The notes beneath the pieces are model-generated. The model did no database searches. It was given only the letters and a program-made list of their open reading frames with translations, and was not told the origin of the DNA. Of a DNA stretch of 64,000 nt, positions 1 through 12,010 are shown piece by piece. Source of the stretch: Zygnema cylindricum (Eukaryota; Streptophyta; Zygnematophyceae; Zygnematales; Zygnemataceae); the NCBI GenBank assembly GCA_037447655.1, contig JBBHKE010003181.1, forward strand, positions 83,495 to 147,494, in the 5' to 3' direction. The position numbers and the translations under genes are program-made. The stretch's first letter is position 1; each line of letters begins with the position of its first letter.

Positions 1-616
1 TAACTGGTGTTCACGTGCCCTTCAGTAGATTTCGGTTGCGAGTTTGTTGGCTTTTAGAGTTATGCTTTAGTACCCCACTTTTTTAATCTGCGTCCACCGT
101 TTTTTAGACTACGACTTTTCTTATCCCAACAACTCCATCGTCCGTATACAATACCGATAGACGTGCCCAATTTTGCCACAAGTTTTTGTTTTAACCAGAT
201 AACTAATGTTATTTGAGCAAGTAGCGTGATTGTGCATGTTATTGAATATTTTATTTTGATGACCATTAAGATTTTCGGTTGTTTGGGCGTTGGCTTTATA
301 TGACTTCCCGTGCACTTGTGGTCGATGATTTTTTGAGGGAAAGGGCCCTAGGAACCCTCCCCCTCCTTTCCTCCCCCTCCTTTCCTCCCCCTCCTTTCCT
401 CTCCCTTCTTTCCTCGTGTTTATGTATCGTTGCGCTTACACGTGGTTTCATAGCATGTGCAAGCTTCCATTATTCCCCGTTCCGCTATTGTGGTCATGAA
501 ACGTGTTCCAGATCTCCATCAACTTGCTCTGTGAAGTTTGGAGGGTTTAGCAAGGTCGCTTTTAGTAGCTTTTTTATGTGTTGGGAGTTGTTTGTGTAAT
601 TATTTATTGTTTGTGA
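1..616. other. non-coding left edge with CT-rich minisatellite
   Basis: I see no supportable gene here. Between about 348 and 413 the plus strand is a degenerate tandem repeat of CCCCTCCTTTCCT-type units. Similar pyrimidine tracts occur near genes elsewhere in the window (58934, 31480). The open frames crossing it are low-complexity and show no family resemblance. Confidence 0.6.
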
Positions 617-1271
617 ATGGTACCACGTAAGATAAGATCGTATATTGAAAATCGTCAAATGTTTTTCTCACCGACCAGCTTCAACTTTAAATCTTCATTT
701 GCGTACCATGTACCTGTGGACCAGGTCATCGTACGACATAACTTTTGTACTCTTTGCAGACGCCTTGTCAGATACCAGCTCAATTTTTTAGGAATTCTGA
801 CTTTTCTGTTTTTTCGCGTGACGAATGAGCGATGCCACAAATAGTGGGACGAATGGGCGCTAACAAAAATAGCGTGACGAAAGTTCGCTACGAGATTACT
901 TTTGTGATTTCGGTTGGATTTTTGAATGGATGTATCATTTGCGAATTTTTTCGATTTCCGTTGGTTGCTGTCTTGACACGTATGCTCATTATCCAGCGTG
1001 TTGCGGCTCAAAAATTTCTGTAAATGGTGATGTACCTCGACGAGGTACATCACCATGGTGATGTACATCGCCATTTACATAAATTTTCGAAACGAATGCT
1101 TCGCGAAAACAAATCTAACGGTCATTGTTACCTCCCATACCTTTGGAGAATTTTGGCAAGATTCTCTGTAATGTTGTTCGCCGATAAAAACAAAACAAGC
1201 GGTACGGACGAGTACGGATAAGCGCTGATTTCTGTAAACTACCCGACTTTTCGTCTGATGGAACGCCACCC
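617..1271 (-). mobile_element. 5'-truncated PIF/Harbinger-like MITE, second copy
   Basis: This stretch is the reverse complement of much of the complete MITE at 57536-58252. Shared segments include GGTACCACGTAAG (617), the CACCGACC region (670) and the GTGATGTACCTCG palindrome (1024-1070). Its right end reads GATGGAACGCCACCC followed by TAA, which matches the terminal inverted repeat and 3-bp target site of the complete copy. The left terminus is missing, so the copy is truncated. The frames on both strands here are shadows of the repeat. Confidence 0.6.
1022..1076. repeat. palindrome at the MITE centre
   Basis: Arms built from GTGATGTACCTCG and CGAGGTACATCAC face each other, followed by a further GGTGATGTACATCGCCAT arm. 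The complete MITE has a cleaner version of the same central palindrome at 57733-57776. Confidence 0.75.
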
Positions 1272-2356
1272 TAATCCGGGAAGAAACTGACCGTACATTT
1301 GAAGGAAAAAAGAAGTCCTCGTCCTCGTCACATAACACGAGAGAACGACAAATTACAATAAACGCTAATTGCAAAGGGATATTGACTAGACCGACATTAG
1401 TGTTGATAACAGTATCGGCGACCCTAAACTACGACCCTTTAATCAATAATGAAGTTAATAATAATTTGTTTTACTTTACGCTACACCGCGAATCCTTATT
1501 AGGGTACAAGTTAAATTAGCGTACAAGAATAATTACCGTTATTAACGCTAATTGGGAATTTGGATATTTTCAATGAAATCATTTACTCGAATTATAAATT
1601 AGGGTTGTTTTGAAATAGTATGGATAATTCTATTTGAGAATTTGGGAAAAAATTGGGGGAACCGAATAAGCATTCAATAAGCTAATAACGATTCGCGGTG
1701 TATTGTATTGTAGGTACGGTTTAACTACACCGCGAATAGTAATTAGAGTAAATAAATAATTAGAGTAAAAAAACGAAAAATAATAATTAGAGTTATAAGC
1801 TCTATTTTGGGTAATCAAACCTTTTCAAACAAAAAAAATTACTCTAATTTATCAATAACTCTAATTTGGGCGCAAATTTGGGCGCTGAATATATCTAATG
1901 TAAATTAGGTGAACGTAAAAAATCTGACAAAACGTGCAGTTTCACGTCATTATGACGTTTGCAATATACGGTTTGTTAAAACGCAGTTACATGATAACTG
2001 CATGTATTAAGTCATTATTTGTACTTATTTACTTAATAAAGTAAAATTTTGCGTGGTCAGACACTGACCGTATGCCACACTATTTAAAATGAGACTGTAT
2101 TAGATTTATTAACACTCATTCAAAAATTACCATAAATAATGTAAAGAGTAATTTGGAATAATGTACTCTATTTATGGTGATAGAGTCAAGATTTGGGGTG
2201 ACGCAATTAGCGTACATAACTCTGACTACAATTCGCGTTGTAGTGTTAAATAAAAAATCATATAAATTGTGTAATGTCCAAAATGTGTCAATTCCTACGA
2301 AACAGTTTGATCTTTGTTACAATTGTAGTGTATGTCCGAAAAATGTGTCACAAAAC
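1272..2356. other. AT-rich non-coding DNA with short repeats
   Basis: I find no gene. The sequence is AT-rich and carries recurring AATTAGCGTAC and ACCGCGAAT motifs (1515, 1725, 2204). These also occur at 32880-33560, so both may be decayed copies of one non-coding element. I could not define termini. Confidence 0.4.
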
Positions 2357-3217
2357 TGATGAAAGTACTAGATATATAGGGTATTTTCGAAGTCTAAATA
2401 TATCAGCAAAATAGGAAAATAAAAGGGCAAACAGCCTGCATCCACCTCCTCTCTTTAGCCCCCATACTTGTTGTAGTCACTGAAGGTTAGAGAGGGTGGT
2501 TGAGCCATGGTTCCCTTAGCTCCATAGAGAGGACTAAAGAGTGGCATAAGTCACTCTCAACAAAAGGTTGAGTCCGGCAGGACTCGAACCTCCGACATGC
2601 ATTGCGAGGCGTAGCCGTCAAATGTAACCGGTCTGTCGTAGAAGTTCGTTACAGTACATAGGGTAAGATATTTATTTAAACATTAATATGAACATTAGTT
2701 CGATTAACGGAACTACAAATAGTGAACAAAGAGACATACTAGATTCAGTGCATGCATCAAATCCGCCGCACGAAACAAATGAATCGAACATTTAATTCGA
2801 CGTTATATATCAAAAGCCGATATTCATCCAACGATGCTAATTATCGCCAAGGTCCTGTAATGGTCACTTTGGCAGGTTTTGGACATGGCGTGACCTGGTG
2901 ATACGTGGCACGATATAATTGAGCAGCACAAATCCCGAACGACATGAGGATGAGTTCGAAGGCGACACGCGTCCACTCGATGGCCTTGTCGTACACATGC
3001 CGTACAGATAGTACATCGGCCACTGTATTTTTCTGTAATTTACAGTCTCCTGATTGGAGCCTACCCCAGTAGATAGGGGTTGTGAGGGTGGAGGGATTCG
3101 GACTTAGGGTATTTGGGGAAATAACACCTCTCTCCCAGAGAGCTTGTATAAAAGATTAGCATAGTCGACGATGCACAAAGGTGCAGTCAGACTATCAATT
3201 TGTTTGCTTAGGCATCA
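2357..3217 (+). mobile_element. LTR 1 of tandem copia pair A/B
   Basis: The boundary is set by comparison with 7197-8983 and 13587-14522. It starts TGATGAAAGTACTAG (canonical TGTTGAAAG in the middle LTR) and ends near GGCATCA. It contains a TATA box, TATAAAAG, at 3147, conserved in position in the other LTRs of this family. At 2576-2596 it carries a tRNA T-arm-like segment on the minus strand, matching the B-box consensus. The 5-bp left flank AAAAC is not found after LTR 3, so the outer target duplication is lost or the array was rearranged. Confidence 0.85.
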
Positions 3218-3308
3218 GTGGTTGTGGCTGAAAATGGGTGAGTTTAAAACTATTTAGAGGCTTCTTGAATTCTGTAGTCCAATAGAGGACACAAAATTGG
3301 AGGTTATG

Positions 3309-5477
3309 GGCCCACCCTCTAGGGTACCCAACTTCAATGGATCTGGCCCACCTTCAATGGATCAGGGTTCATCTATTGGGAAGCCAAGATGATGGGGGCT
3401 TTGTGCCAAAAACGATATTGGGGTATTGTCAGTGGACAAGTGAAACGTCCACCTCAGGGAACTCCACCAGGGTTTGGTGGAATAAGGTTTGCTGCAGCAA
3501 CCTCTGCTGCAGCTGGGAGGGAGATGATGGGGACAGCATTGTGTCTGAAAAAGGGAAGGAGAAGGAGATGCCTCTTACTCCTATTGAGACACCATTGAGA
3601 TTAAGAGGGGGGGAGAGAGCATCCAAGCTCTAGCTACAGGAGGAAACCGATGGGTGAAGGATCCGAAAAAACCATTCAAAGGAGAGAGAGATCATCTAGA
3701 GGACCGAGGCCCCCAAAGGGTCTTTGCCATTTTTGCAAAAAGCTGGGACACTTCATAGAGGATTGTGTCAAGCTGTCGGAGCTGAGGCTTTAAGAGAATC
3801 GTGGAGGGGGTTCTTCCGGAGGGAAGAAAAGGCACTTGTGGTTACAAGAGTGAAAAGAGAAACCGAGGACAAATCCTCTGAGGAGGAGGATGGGGAGCTT
3901 CTTCTTTACGAGAGTTTGGAGGAGAATGAGATCCTTCGCAGAAAGAAGTGTGCCCTTGGAGCAATTCGGGAAGCCCCACAGGAAGGATGGATTATTGACT
4001 CAGGTGCATCCTTGCATATGTGTCCTGATAAGGAACTCTTCACTAAGCTAAGAAAAATCCCTACTGTAGAGTAGAGTAAGGGGATAGGAGAGTGGTTACT
4101 ACAGATCTAGTGGGATTAGTAGATCTGAAAGTCTTAGAGGAGGGTAAAACTTCTATACTCATATTCTCAGATGTACTATACATTCCTCAGCTGAGTAAAA
4201 TCCTTGTCACTACGTCTGTGTTAGATGACAAAGAGTTTGATACCTTCAATAGAAAGAGAGTCTTTACAGCTAAATATGGGGATGAAGTCTACTTCACAGC
4301 AGATAAGGGTAGCCAAGGAATGTTTAGGCTTAACCTGAGTAATGAAAAGAAGAATGCTTACTACGTTGGTGTTCCAAAGTTGATGATTTGGCATAAGCGG
4401 TTGGGGCATGTGCATTTTGATAGGTTGAGGGAAATGAAGAAGCTTGGTGTAATAGAAGGCATTCAGTTTGGGGATAATGAAATTGTGGATGATTGTAGTG
4501 GTTGTGCCCAAGGTAAGGCTCACAGACTTACCTTTCCAAAAGCCGCCACATATAGAGGTGAGAAAGTACTAGATCTAATCCACACACATATCTGAGGATC
4601 GGCAAAAGTACCCTCGGTCAGAGGGAAAAGGTTTATGCTGATAATAACTGATGATTGGTCCAGATACTCTAGAGTCTACTTCCTAAAAACAAAGTCTGAA
4701 ACACCAATTACTTCAAAGAATATATGGCTTAGAGTGAGAAGTTGCACGGAACCGCCATAAGAGAATAACGAGTTATAATGGGGGAGAGTAACCTCTATCC
4801 ATATTGAGGAATACTTGAGGGATGAGGGAGTTCAACATCAAAAAACTGTGCCTTATAATCTAGAGCAAAATGGGGTAGCTGAGAGGTTAAACTGGACTCT
4901 AGGCGATAGTGTATACAATATGTTCGCCGACAAGAAGATAGGAAAGAGATTTTGGGCAGAAGCCAACAACTGTGCTAACTACATTAAAAATAAAGTCCTT
5001 ACCTCCGCCGTAAAAGGAATGACACCTTATGAGAGATGGGTTGGAAGGAAACCAAATATTTCTCACCTGAAAGTATTCGGTAGTCAAGTTTACAGTCTTG
5101 ATACGGATATGAATAACTAGAAACTAGATGATAAGGGAAAATCGGGATATTTTGTGGGATATGATGAGGATGTCAAGGGATATAGGGTCTATGACTTAGC
5201 AAGTCAAGATATCATTCTGGTAAAACACCTAGTTGTCATGGATGAAGGGAAGTCATTTGATTCCTTCAAATATACCAAGAAGATAAGAATCAGTTTTGAG
5301 TCCGAGAGTGAGGAGGACTCGGTTCTTCCTAGAAGGGGCATAAGTGAAACAATGATTGCAGATTCATGGGAGATTAAAGATAGAAGAGATATACCTGAAC
5401 CTCCTACGAACTCCGACGAGACAAAAGAGGAGGAGCAAGAACCGACTTCCATGAGAGGGGAGCAGATGAAACAGTGA
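3309..5477 (+). pseudogene. copia A gag, protease and integrase remnants
   Basis: This is the decayed 5' half of a Ty1/copia polyprotein, which packages RNA (Gag), processes the polyprotein (protease) and inserts cDNA (integrase). Gag starts around the MGPPSRVP motif (3309). Compared with element B, about 400 bp of Gag is deleted near 3640. A CX2CX4HX4C zinc knuckle reads CHFCKKLGHFIEDC at about 3727. The protease active site is the DSGA of IIDSGASLHM (about 3990-4020). The pre-integrase zinc domain follows at 4380-4540 (HKRLGH, then CSGCAQGKAH), then the end of the catalytic core (QNGVAERL, about 4866) and the integrase C-terminal region. Frames change repeatedly and stops interrupt it, so no functional protein is expected. 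Confidence 0.85.
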
Positions 5478-7050
5478 GGAGAAATCCGAGACTTCCCTCC
5501 ATTCCATCCTCGGATTTTGAAAGAGGGCAAAGAAGCCGCAAAAAGATACAAGAAAAACAGGTCACTCACAAGGTAACTAAATTGTCTCACCCAGATGAGC
5601 CTCAGTCATACTCGGAGGCAGTGAACAGTCCTGACAGAGACAGATGGGTTAGAGCCATAAATGATGAAATGGCTTCCATCATGGAAGCAAATACTTCGGA
5701 ACTAGTGGCCTGTCCCCCGATTAAAAGACTGATTGGGTGCAATTGGTGTTTAAACTAAAACTCAACTCAGATAATACCATTGAAAGATATAAAGTTCGGT
5801 TAGTAGCAAAGGGGTTCACTCAAAATTAGGGGATTAACTATGAGGAGACTTTTGCTCCTGTTGTTCGGTTCCCATCAGTAAGGATTCTCCTCAGTTTAGC
5901 GGCAGCGGAAGACATGGAAATAGACCGCCTTCCTCAATGGTGAGCTAGAGGAAGAAATCTTCATGCGACAACTAGAGGGGACTGTGGAGGAAGGATAGGA
6001 GAGCAAAGTCTGCAAGCTTATAAAATCCTTATATGGACTGAAGCAAGGTCCCCCACATTGGAACAAGAAACTAGATGAGTTTCTCACCGGTCTGGGATAT
6101 ATCCAGATAAGTTCTGGCCATTCTATCTATATGTTTGAGGATGAGAATGGCGTCATTTTTATTGCAGTTTATTTGGATGATTTGTTGGTATTAAGTAAGT
6201 ATTTGTATAAGAACAATAAGTCACAAAAGGATCTTAGAAGCATATTTGACATGAAGGATTTAGGGGAGGCAAGATATATTTTAGGAATTCAAATGGAAGG
6301 AGATAGGAAAAAAAAGATCATCAAACTTTCTCAGAAAGAAGCAATAGGAAATATGCTTAGAAATTCCAGATGGATATGGCAAATAGTTGTACCACTCCCA
6401 TAGACGTGAAAAAAGTAAGTGATAGGAGTGAAGAAGGAGGAGTGGTAATCTTAGATGATCCGAAGAGTCCAGAAGAGGGAGAAATAATGAAGCCTATTCC
6501 TTACAGGCACGTTGTAGGAAGTTTAATCTACTTTATGAACTGTACCAGGCTAGACATAGCGGCACCAGTTGGAGTGCTTAGTAGGAGTCTTAATGAACAT
6601 AGGAAGAGAGACTAGGAAGAGAGACTGGGAGGCAGCCAAGAGAGTCATGAGATATCTGGTGGGAACCACAGAGTTATGGTTGCATTTGGGAGGGGAGCAC
6701 ACTGACATCACTACTTCGAGTGATGCCAGTTATAGGGATGCACCTATGAGAAGATGTACTTTTGGGTATGTTTTGTATGTGGGGAAAGGTGCTTCCTCTT
6801 AGAGTAGCAAGCAACAAAAGGTCGTTGCTCAGTCTACTATGGAGGCTGAGCACATGGCCTCTTGTTTTGCTGTGAAAGAGTTGATGTGGGTTAAGTCTTT
6901 GAAGGAAGAACCAGGGTATATAAAGGAGGGAGTTCATGAAGTGTTTTGTGATAATCAAGCTGCCATTACAATTGCAGCTAATCCAAAACATCATTTCAAA
7001 TCTAAGCATATGGACATAAGATAAGGTTTTGTGAGAGAAAAATTTGAGAA
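5474..7050 (+). pseudogene. copia A reverse transcriptase and RNase H remnants
   Basis: The 3' half of the same pol copies RNA to cDNA and removes the RNA strand. The RT N-terminus is visible at 5640-5750 (RAINDEMASIME). The YVDD-box equivalent is YLDD at 6169-6180. The DIAAPVGVLSRSL segment near 6550 and the RNase H pieces STMEAEHMAS (about 6836) and DNQAAITIAANP (about 6950) follow. There are stops at about 5755, 5827 and 6612. The sequence runs into a polypurine tract AAAATAAAGGGAG just before 7197, immediately upstream of the middle LTR, as expected for plus-strand priming. Confidence 0.85.
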
Positions 7051-7196
7051 TAAGATTATGAATCTTCTATAAAAATCTGATCAGGAGATGGTGGCTGATA
7101 TGATGACAAAACTAGTGCCTTCTCCCAAGCTAAATTATTATAGAGAAAAGTGTGGACTAAAACTAAAGTTAAAATTAGACTAGAAAATAAAGGGAG

Positions 7197-8983
7197 TGTT
7201 GAAAGTAATAGATTTATAAGATATTTTCTAAGTCTAAATATATCAGCAAAATAGGAAAAAAAAAGGGCAGACAACTTGCCTCCACCTCCTCTCTCTAGCC
7301 CCCGTACTTGTTATAGTCACTAAAGGTTAGAAAGGGTGGTTGAGCCACGGTTCCCTTAGCTCCACAGGCAGGACTAAAGAGTGACATAAGTCATTCTCAA
7401 CAAAAGGTTCAGTCCGACAAGACTCGAACGTTTGACCGGCAGAGTGAGGCGTAGCCAATCAGCTTTAATCGATATGTCGTAGAAGTTCGTTAGAGTACAT
7501 GGGGTAAGATATTTATTTAAACATTAGTCCGATTACGGGGGCTACGAACATTGAACATAGAGACATATTAGATTTAGTGCGTGCATAAAATCCGCCGCAC
7601 GAAACAAATGAATTGGACATTTATTTCGACGGCGTATATCAAAATCCGATCTTCATCTAACGGCGCTAATCATTGCCTAGGTCCCGGAATGGTCACTTTG
7701 GCGGTTTCGAACGTGGCGTGACCTAGTGATACGTGGAATGATAAAATTCAGGAGCATGAATCCCGGACGACATGAAGATTAGTCCGAAGGCGACACGCGT
7801 CCACTTTATGGCCTTGTTGTACATATGATGTATAGAAAGTGTTGTTCTGAGACAACTGCTGGCACTGAAGATGAAGAAGATGCAGCAGTAGTCATCGTAT
7901 AACAAATCAAAAGAGGAAGCTTCCACAAATACCGATGGCTGAACAGAAACTTTGACAGACTATAACTTTCAGAAAAACGCCCCAATGGTCCTGAAAATGT
8001 ACCACAGTGTAGATAACAAACAAAAAAACACACACACAAAATTTCAATGATTTCCGATCACAAATATGTGAGATATGCAGAAATGAAATTACATAAAACT
8101 GAGTGTACAGTTTTCATATCATTTGTTCCTAATGAATCAAATTCACTAAGTCCTACTTCTATACACCGAAACTACACTAAGCTGTACGGAGGCATTCCAG
8201 CCGTACATCTAACATTCTAACACAACAAATACTGTGAGTATACCTGTGTACTTAATGTATGTCATAAACCACATTCTCAACACTAAACAACTAATTCACT
8301 ACATACAAAATTCTGTTCTACCAAATATTTACACCAAAGTTCAGACAACGTAAAGTGATAGTGATCTAGTCTCGCCGATAGTGATCTAGTCACGCCTCTT
8401 GAGTATTTGTTGGCGGCGGCTGTCAACCGTCCGATTAGAGGATTTGGGACCGTATAATTGACTTCACGAATTCCCGTTGTCCTGCCGAATTTCTGTACGT
8501 CCACGGAAAACATACTCGCGCATTTCTCTCAAGTGACGACGCGTGTCCCAAGTGTGAATGAACCGTGAACTCCCAACTTCACTGTCACACTAATTTTGGT
8601 AAGTACTGAACCGAACTCAACCAAAAATAACTTAAGTCCTCAACAGCTCTCTCTCCCTCACAGCTGATGCATAGAGAGGACTAAAGCTTTATTAAAAACA
8701 ACAAAAAGTACGTCGACCACTGTACTTTTCTGTACTTTACAATCTCGTGATGTGAGCGTACCTCAGTAGATAGGGGTTGTGAGGGGAAGGGGGTTTAGGA
8801 CTTAGGGTATTTGGGTAGGTAGCGCCTCTCTCCCAAAGAGCTTGTATAAAAGATTGGCATCTTTGCTGCCTCAAAACTAATCGGCTAGTTGGTCATTTTC
8901 AGTGATTCTTTTTTCTACGGACTTTGACGATTCCACGCTGCACGAGGGGTTGTCCGCGTGTCAATTTGTCTGCCTGGGCAGCA
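7197..8983 (+). mobile_element. LTR 2, shared middle LTR of the A/B tandem
   Basis: It begins TGTTGAAAG directly after element A's polypurine tract and ends GGCAGCA before element B's leader. The same LTR therefore serves as the 3' LTR of A and the 5' LTR of B. Without the 864-bp inserted solo LTR (7840-8703) it is about 920 bp, like LTR 3. TATAAAAG lies at 8845. The tRNA T-arm-like segment is at about 7411-7440. Confidence 0.85.
7840..8703 (-). mobile_element. solo LTR (D-type family) nested in LTR 2
   Basis: The insertion interrupts LTR 2 between bases that are contiguous in LTR 1. It is bounded by TGTTGTT and AACAACA and flanked by GAAAG (7835-7839) and AAAAG (8704-8708), a 5-bp target duplication with one mismatch. 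The family is the one bounding element D. Read on the minus strand, its last 56 nt form an open frame starting ATG at 7895 and ending in the codons for E-Q followed by CA, the LTR-encoded Gag start described in the findings. Confidence 0.8.
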
Positions 8984-9039
8984 GTGGTTGTGGCTAAATG
9001 TGGGTTAATTAAAAATTATTTATAACCTTCTTGAATTCT

Positions 9040-9421
9040 GTAGTCCAATAGGGGATACAAAATTGGAGTTTATGGGCCCACCCTCTAGGGTGCCCAACTT
9101 CAATGGATCTGGGTTCATCTATGAGGAAGCCATGATGATGGGGGCTTTGTGCGAAACACAATATTAGGGTATCGTCAGTGGACAAGTGAAACGTCCACCT
9201 TTGGGAACTCTACCAGGATTTGGAGGAGTAGTAGTCCAATAGAGGACACCCAATTGGAGGTTATGGGCCCACCCTCTAGGGTGCCCACCTTCAATGGATC
9301 TGGGTTCATCTATGAGGAAGCCATGATGATAGGGGCTTTGTGCGAAACACAATACTAGGGTATCGTCAGTGGACAAGTGAAACGTCTACCTTCGAGAACT
9401 CCACCAGGATTTGGAGGAGTA
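9040..9421 (+). repeat. 191-bp tandem duplication in the gag 5' region of copia B
   Basis: Units 9040-9230 and 9231-9421 both begin GTAGTCCAATA and contain the MGPPSRVP coding stretch, the TATGAGGAAGCCATGATGAT stretch and the GTGAAACGTC segment. Element A has one copy (about 3280-3480). 191 is not a multiple of three, so the duplication shifts the gag frame. Confidence 0.85.
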
Positions 9422-11672
9422 AGGTTTCCTGCAGCAGCGACTGCTTCAGCGGAGGAGGCACATGATGCGGACACCAGTGTGTCCGAAAAGGGGAAAAGGA
9501 ACGAGACACCCCTCACTCCTATTGCCACGGCACGTGGAGCGGCGGTCGTGAAGATTGTGGAGAACGACACTCAAATGTGGGAAGACGTAAACATTGCTGC
9601 TAAGAACTTCATTGTAAGGCACCTCACTCTAGCTTTGGCCACCCCTCACCTTCACATTTACAAGGCCGAGGAGTTGTGGGTGAGTTTGGTGGAGATCTAT
9701 AGAGTTGGTACTATTCAGGAGCTCCAGTTGGCTGAGCAAAAGCTAGTGAATTAAACTTAATATGGAGGAAAAATGTTAGATTACTGCAGTGATCTCTCTT
9801 GTTTGTATATGAAGATGGAGAGTGCCGGGTGCAGATGTGCAATGAAGATGAGTTAAACACTCTCATCATAAAGTTACCAGGCGAGTAGTAAAACATAGGG
9901 TAGCGAGTAGAGGAAATGACTGATAGTTCATGGAAGTGGAATATAGTGGTCTTGATGATACTTGTGCAGGAAAACATAATGGAGATTAGGAGAGGAGGAA
10001 AGAGAATTGAAGCTCTAGCTCTAAGAGCGGACCAATGGGGGAAGGACCCGAAGAAACTAGTCAAAGGGGAAAGAGATCAGTTTGGAGGACCGAGGCCTCC
10101 GAATGGTCTTTGTCACTTTTGCAAAAAGTCGGAACACTTCATAGCGGATTCTGTCAAGCTGTCGGAGCTAAGGCTCCTAGAGAACTGTGGAGGGGGTTCT
10201 TCCGGAGGGAAGAAGTAAGCACTTGTGGTCACAAAAGTGAAAGGGGACACCGAGGACGAGTCCTCTGAGGAAGAGGATGGAGAGCTTCTTCTTGACGAGA
10301 ATTTGGAGGAGAAGGAGATTTCTTAGAAACAAAAGTGTGCTCCTGGAGCCATTCGGGAAGCCCCACACGAAGGATGGATCATTGACTAAGGTGCATCCAT
10401 GCATATGTGTCGTGATAAGCATCTTTTCACCAAGCTAAGAAAGATTCCCATAGTAGAGATTAAATATGGGGATGGGAGAGTAGTTACTACAAATGTAGTG
10501 GGTTTTGTAGATCTGAAACTCTCAGTGGAGATTAAGACTTCTATATTCACCTTCTCAGATGTACTTTACATTCTTCAACTGAGTAAAAATCTTTTCTCGA
10601 CGTCTGTATTAGATGACAAAGAGTTTGATACCTTCACTAGAAAAGGAGTCTTTACTGCTAAGTTTGGGGATGTGGTCTACTTCACAACAGATAAGGGTAG
10701 CCAAGGAATGTTTAGGCTTAACCTAAGTATTGAAAAGAAGAATGCTTATTACGTTGGTGTTCCAAAGTTGAAGATTTGGCATAAGCGGTTGGGGCATGTT
10801 CATTTTGATAAGTTGAAGGAAATGAAGAAGCTTAGTGTAGTAAAAGGCATTCAGTTTGGGGATAATGATATAGTGGATGATTGTAGTGGCTGTTCCCAAG
10901 GTAAGGCTCACATACTTCCCATTCCAAAAGCCGCCATATATAGAGGTGAGAAAGTACTAGATCTAATCCACACAAATATCTGATGACCGGCAAAAGTACC
11001 CTCTGTTGGAGGTAAAAGATTTATGATGATAATAACTGATGATTGGTCCAGATACTCTATAGTCTACTTCCTAAAAACAAAGTTTAAAACACCAACTTAC
11101 TTCAAAGAATATAAGGCTTGGAGTGAGAAGTTGCACGGAACCCCATTAAGAGAATAAAGAGTGATAAAGGGGGAGAGTATACCTCTGATCAATCTGAGGA
11201 ATAATTGAGGGATGAGGGAGTTCAACATTAGAAAACTGTGATTTATAATCCAGAGCAAAATGGGGTAGGTGAGAGGTTGAACCGGACTCTAAAAGATAAT
11301 GTATGCAGTATGTTGGCCGACAAGAAGATAGGAAAGAGATTTTGGGCAGAAGCCATGAACTGTGCTAACTATATTAAGAATAGAGTCCTTACCTCAGCCA
11401 TGAAAGGAATGACACCTTATAAGAGATGGGTTGGAAGGAAACCAAATATTTCTCACTTAAAAGCATTCGGTAGTCAAGTTTACAATCTTGATACGGATAG
11501 GAAAAACTGGAAACTAGATGCTAAGGGAAAATTGGGATATTTTTGTGGATATGATGAGGATGTCAATGGATATAGAATCTATGACTTAGCAAAGCAAGAT
11601 ATCATTATGGTAAAACACCTAGTTGTCATGGATGAAGGGAACTCGTTTGATCCCTTCAAATATACCAAGTAG
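9231..11672 (+). pseudogene. copia B gag, protease and integrase remnants
   Basis: B is the second copia element of the tandem, the same family as A and slightly better preserved. The Gag core runs 9377-9754, with an RHLTLALATPHLH and LWVSLVEIYR region typical of copia Gag. The zinc knuckle CHFCKKSEHFIADS (about 10110-10155) has lost its last cysteine (Ser). The protease active-site segment precedes 10399; the codon after the Asp is a stop (GACTAAGGTGCA at 10384). The 194-codon frame 10399-10983 covers the protease tail and the pre-integrase zinc domain (HKRLGHVHFDK, CSGCSQGKAH). Frame 11238-11672 covers the end of the integrase core and the C-terminal DNA-binding region. Several stops separate the segments. 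Confidence 0.85.
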
Positions 11673-12010
11673 ATAAGAATCAGTTTTGAGTCCGAGAATG
11701 AGGAGGACTCGGTTCTTCTTGAATGGGCATAAGTGAAACGATGATTTCCGATTCAAGGGAGATTCCAGATAGAAGAGATATACCTGAACCACCTACGCAC
11801 TCCGAGGAGACAGAAGAGGAGGAACCGGAACAGACTTCCTTGGATAGGGGAGCAGATGAAACAGTGAGGAGAAATCCGAGACTTCCCTCCATTCCAACCT
11901 CGGATTTTGAAAGAGGGTGAAGAAGCCGCAAAAAGATACAGGAAAAACAGGTCACTCACAAGGTAACTAAATTGTCTCACCCAGATGAGCCTTAGTCATA
12001 CTCGGAGGCA

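Noticed and set aside
279-599. 106-codon plus frame at the left edge
   Set aside because: It runs through the CT-rich minisatellite, giving Pro/Leu/Ser-rich low-complexity sequence with no domain or splice support.
655-1074. 139-codon minus frame
   Set aside because: It lies wholly inside the truncated MITE and reads its palindrome (repeated HHH/VEVHHHL), so it is a repeat artefact.
2560-2660. A functional tRNA gene in LTR 1
   Set aside because: Only the T-arm and part of the acceptor stem are convincing; a complete cloverleaf and anticodon arm could not be drawn.
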